Positions 40,182 through 42,075 of a DNA stretch of 42,075 bases are shown in pieces. The translations under genes were made by a program, and so were the position numbers. Position 1 is the stretch's first letter, and every line of letters begins with the position of its first letter. The stretch comes from Candidatus Methylomirabilota bacterium. GTDB lineage: Bacteria; Methylomirabilota; Methylomirabilia; Methylomirabilales; JACPAU01. The stretch covers positions 1 through 42,075 of the forward strand of contig JAKEHP010000254.1 in assembly GCA_022614955.1 (NCBI GenBank), given 5' to 3'. Under the pieces are notes generated by a model. It ran no database searches and was not told where the DNA came from. It worked only from the letters and a program-made list of their open reading frames with translations.

Positions 40182-42075
40182 GTGTACCGGCACATTTACG
40201 TCCCGGTGGACAACTCCGAGCATTCCAATGCCGCCATCGACGTTGCCGTCGCCCTGGGGAAGGCATTCGGGGCCGATCTCGTGGGCAGTCATGTGTACGC
40301 GGCCAAGATGCACGACTACCGGTTCCGCCAAATGGAGTACACGCTGCCGCCGGAGTACCAGGACGAGCAGGAGATGGAGAAGCAGCGGAGGATCCACGAC
40401 TCCCTGATCACCATGGGACTGCAGCTCATCTCAGACTCCTACTTGGAGGTGATGGCCCAGAAAGCGGGGGCCGCGGGGCTCACTTGCAGAAAGGTGATGA
40501 TCGACGGCAAGAACTACGCCGAGCTGGCTCGGGACATCCAGAAGTCGGACTACGACCTGGTGGTGATCGGGGCCCTGGGGATGGGGGCGGTGAAGGAAAG
40601 CAGCCTGGGGAGCGTCTGCGAGCGGACGGTCCGCCGGATCCAGACGGACACCCTCGTGGTGAAGACCGTCATGCCGCCCGACGCGCTCCCCGATGCGGCG
40701 ATCGTGGTCGGTATCGACGGGAGCCTGCAGTCCTACGCCGGCCTGCAGGCGGCCATTGCGCTGGGGAAGGCGTTCCACCGCCGGGTGGAGGCGGTGGGGG
40801 TGTACGACCCCGTCCTACACTACGCGGTGTTCCACAGCCTCGCCGACGTCTTGACGGAGAAGGCGGCCAAGGTCTTCAAGTTCAAAGAGCAGGAGCAGCT
40901 CCACGAGGAGGTCATTGACACCGGCCTGGCCAAGATCTATCAGTCGCACCTAGAGGTCGCCCGGGAGGTAGCCCGTGACCAGGGGGTGGACCTGAAGATC
41001 ACCCTGCTGGACGGGAAGGCGTTCGAGCGGATCCTCCGGTACGTCCGCCAGACGGAAGCCTGGATGCTGGTCCTGGGCCGGATCGGCGTCCACAGCGACG
41101 ACGGGATGGACATCGGCTCCAACACCGAGAACCTCCTGCGGCTGGCCCCCTGCCACGTCCTGATCACCAGCCGGAAGTTCTATCCCCCCATGGATGTGAA
41201 GGCGGAGGCCAGCATCGCCTGGACGCCGGAGGCGGAGCAACGGATGGAGAAGGTGCCGGGCTTCGTGAAGGCCATTGCCAGGACGGCGGTCCTCCGCTTC
41301 GCGCTGGAGCGGGGACACTCGGTGATCACCAACTCCGTGATCGAGCAGGTGATGGACATCTTCATGCCCAGCCGGACCGCAGAGAAGGCGCAGGCGCTGG
41401 CCTTCGAGCTGGCGGTGGAGAACATCCGGGCTTCAGACATCCCGGCATACATCTGCCGGGTCTGCGGGCACACGGTGCGGGGCGTGCAGCCGGCGGTCTG
41501 CGTGGTCTGCTCCGCGGACGCGGCGAAGTTCGAGAAGCTGGACAAGGCGACGGTGGAGGTCCTCGCGGCCTCAGAGGGGGCGATCCGGGAGGAGGAGACC
41601 TTCGACGGGCTCAAGCTCCGCTGGACGGAGGAGGCGAACCGGGTTCTGCGGATGGCCCCCTCGGGGTACATGCGCCGCCGGGCCAAGGCCCGGATCGAGA
41701 AGGCGGCACGGGTGCAGCAGGTGGAGGCGGTCAGCAAGGAGCTGGCGTGGCCGATCGTGGCGGAGACTCTTGAGGATCAGCGGGTGATGCAGGACCGGGA
41801 CGCCCTGACGCCGGAGCAGCACATGCTCCGCGCCACCCGCGCCACGGGCAGGACCGACGACCTCTTCACCTGGACGGAGGAGGCGGTGGCTCGCCTCCAT
41901 CGGGTCCCCGAGGGGTACATGCGGGACATGACCAAAAAGCGGGTGGAGGAGGCCGCCGCGGAACGGGCGACTCGGGAGATCACGCTGGAGATCGTGGAGG
42001 CCGGAATCGAAGTCGGGAAAAAGATGATGGCCGAGCTGATCGAGGCGTACAACAAGACCGGGAAGACCCCCGGAC
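40182..42075 (+). CDS. multidomain universal stress protein with PCP_red-type modules and zinc ribbon, 3' partial
   Basis: GTG 40182 follows AGGAGG by five bases; the frame is open to the window end (at least 631 residues). Two USP domains come first (about 1-150, opening YRHIYVPVDNSEHSNAAI; and 165-325, opening AAIVVGIDGSLQSYAGL). Their nucleotide-loop glycines are only partly kept (VVIGALGMGAVKESSLGS). From about 345 comes a PCP_red-like module: WTPEAEQRMEKVPGFVK, ARTAVLRFALERGHSVITN, VIEQVMDIFMP. A rubredoxin/zinc-ribbon knuckle follows (YICRVCGHTVRG, AVCVVCSADAAKFEKL, about 423-450), then two shorter PCP_red repeats beginning LRWTEEANRVLRMAPSGYM (about 480) and FTWTEEAVARLHRVPEGYM (about 563). 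PCP_red is named after a protochlorophyllide reductase region. No chlorophyll genes are present, so a redox or iron-sulfur stress role is a guess. Confidence 0.82.
   Translation, partial: MYRHIYVPVDNSEHSNAAIDVAVALGKAFGADLVGSHVYAAKMHDYRFRQMEYTLPPEYQDEQEMEKQRRIHDSLITMGLQLISDSYLEVMAQKAGAAGLTCRKVMIDGKNYAELARDIQKSDYDLVVIGALGMGAVKESSLGSVCERTVRRIQTDTLVVKTVMPPDALPDAAIVVGIDGSLQSYAGLQAAIALGKAFHRRVEAVGVYDPVLHYAVFHSLADVLTEKAAKVFKFKEQEQLHEEVIDTGLAKIYQSHLEVAREVARDQGVDLKITLLDGKAFERILRYVRQTEAWMLVLGRIGVHSDDGMDIGSNTENLLRLAPCHVLITSRKFYPPMDVKAEASIAWTPEAEQRMEKVPGFVKAIARTAVLRFALERGHSVITNSVIEQVMDIFMPSRTAEKAQALAFELAVENIRASDIPAYICRVCGHTVRGVQPAVCVVCSADAAKFEKLDKATVEVLAASEGAIREEETFDGLKLRWTEEANRVLRMAPSGYMRRRAKARIEKAARVQQVEAVSKELAWPIVAETLEDQRVMQDRDALTPEQHMLRATRATGRTDDLFTWTEEAVARLHRVPEGYMRDMTKKRVEEAAAERATREITLEIVEAGIEVGKKMMAELIEAYNKTGKTPG

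Overview
The window is G+C-rich bacterial chromosome with tightly packed genes, many GTG/TTG starts and stop/start overlaps of 1-4 bases. The gene set (GTP-type PEP carboxykinase, TupABC tungstate uptake, two MoeA proteins, SelA, a periplasmic sulfite-oxidase-like enzyme, a UbiE plus MqnP-like prenyltransferase pair, and a universal stress protein fused to PCP_red-type modules) suggests an uncultivated deep-branching Gram-negative lineage such as NC10/Rokubacteria (Methylomirabilota) or a deltaproteobacterial relative. That placement is inference; no marker gene here settles it.

Layout. 1-3500 is a decayed integrative element: the end of a HATPase gene, a STAS-like/winged-helix partner, a frameshifted serine-recombinase remnant, an excisionase-like HTH gene, a small XRE repressor with a promoter that predicts a nearly leaderless mRNA, and a tyrosine integrase whose last codons lie inside a tRNA-Thr(CGT) gene. 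3500-5700 holds a lipid-quinone pair (ubiE/menG and a UbiA-family prenyltransferase) behind a secreted TPR protein. 5700-12500 is housekeeping: DinB-like protein, and metG, a PSP1-domain protein and holB on the minus strand, with tmk on the plus strand beyond a HAMP-domain membrane protein.

12466-21200 (all minus) is the metal/cofactor block: selA with a helical-repeat partner, a zinc-ribbon protein, a DUF465-moaC-acuC run with a structured leader, then tupC, tupB, tupA and a GntR-type regulator carrying an oxyanion-binding PBP-like domain. 21300-23760 has an aminotransferase and RNase D. 24000-27900 encodes two secreted proteins: an Ig-like protein, and a very large repeat-lipase fusion whose base composition looks less G+C-rich than its neighbours. 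28050-35840 (minus) runs from moeA and a MoeA-PBP fusion to pckG, a frameshifted glycerophosphodiesterase, an alpha/beta hydrolase and a 2-hydroxyacid dehydrogenase.

35998-42075: uppP faces tatC-tatA; next comes a Tat-exported sulfite-oxidase-like molybdoenzyme overlapping a monohaem cytochrome c; then a transposase scrap; and finally the open-ended USP/PCP_red chimera. A common thread is molybdenum/tungsten: uptake (TupABC), sensing (GntR-PBP), pterin synthesis (MoaC), metal insertion (two MoeAs, one with the same PBP sensor domain as the regulator), export (TatAC) and a client enzyme (sulfite-oxidase family). The most interesting items are the USP-PCP_red-zinc-ribbon chimera, the sensor domain shared by regulator and MoeA, and the 175-base leader with a terminator hairpin before DUF465-moaC.
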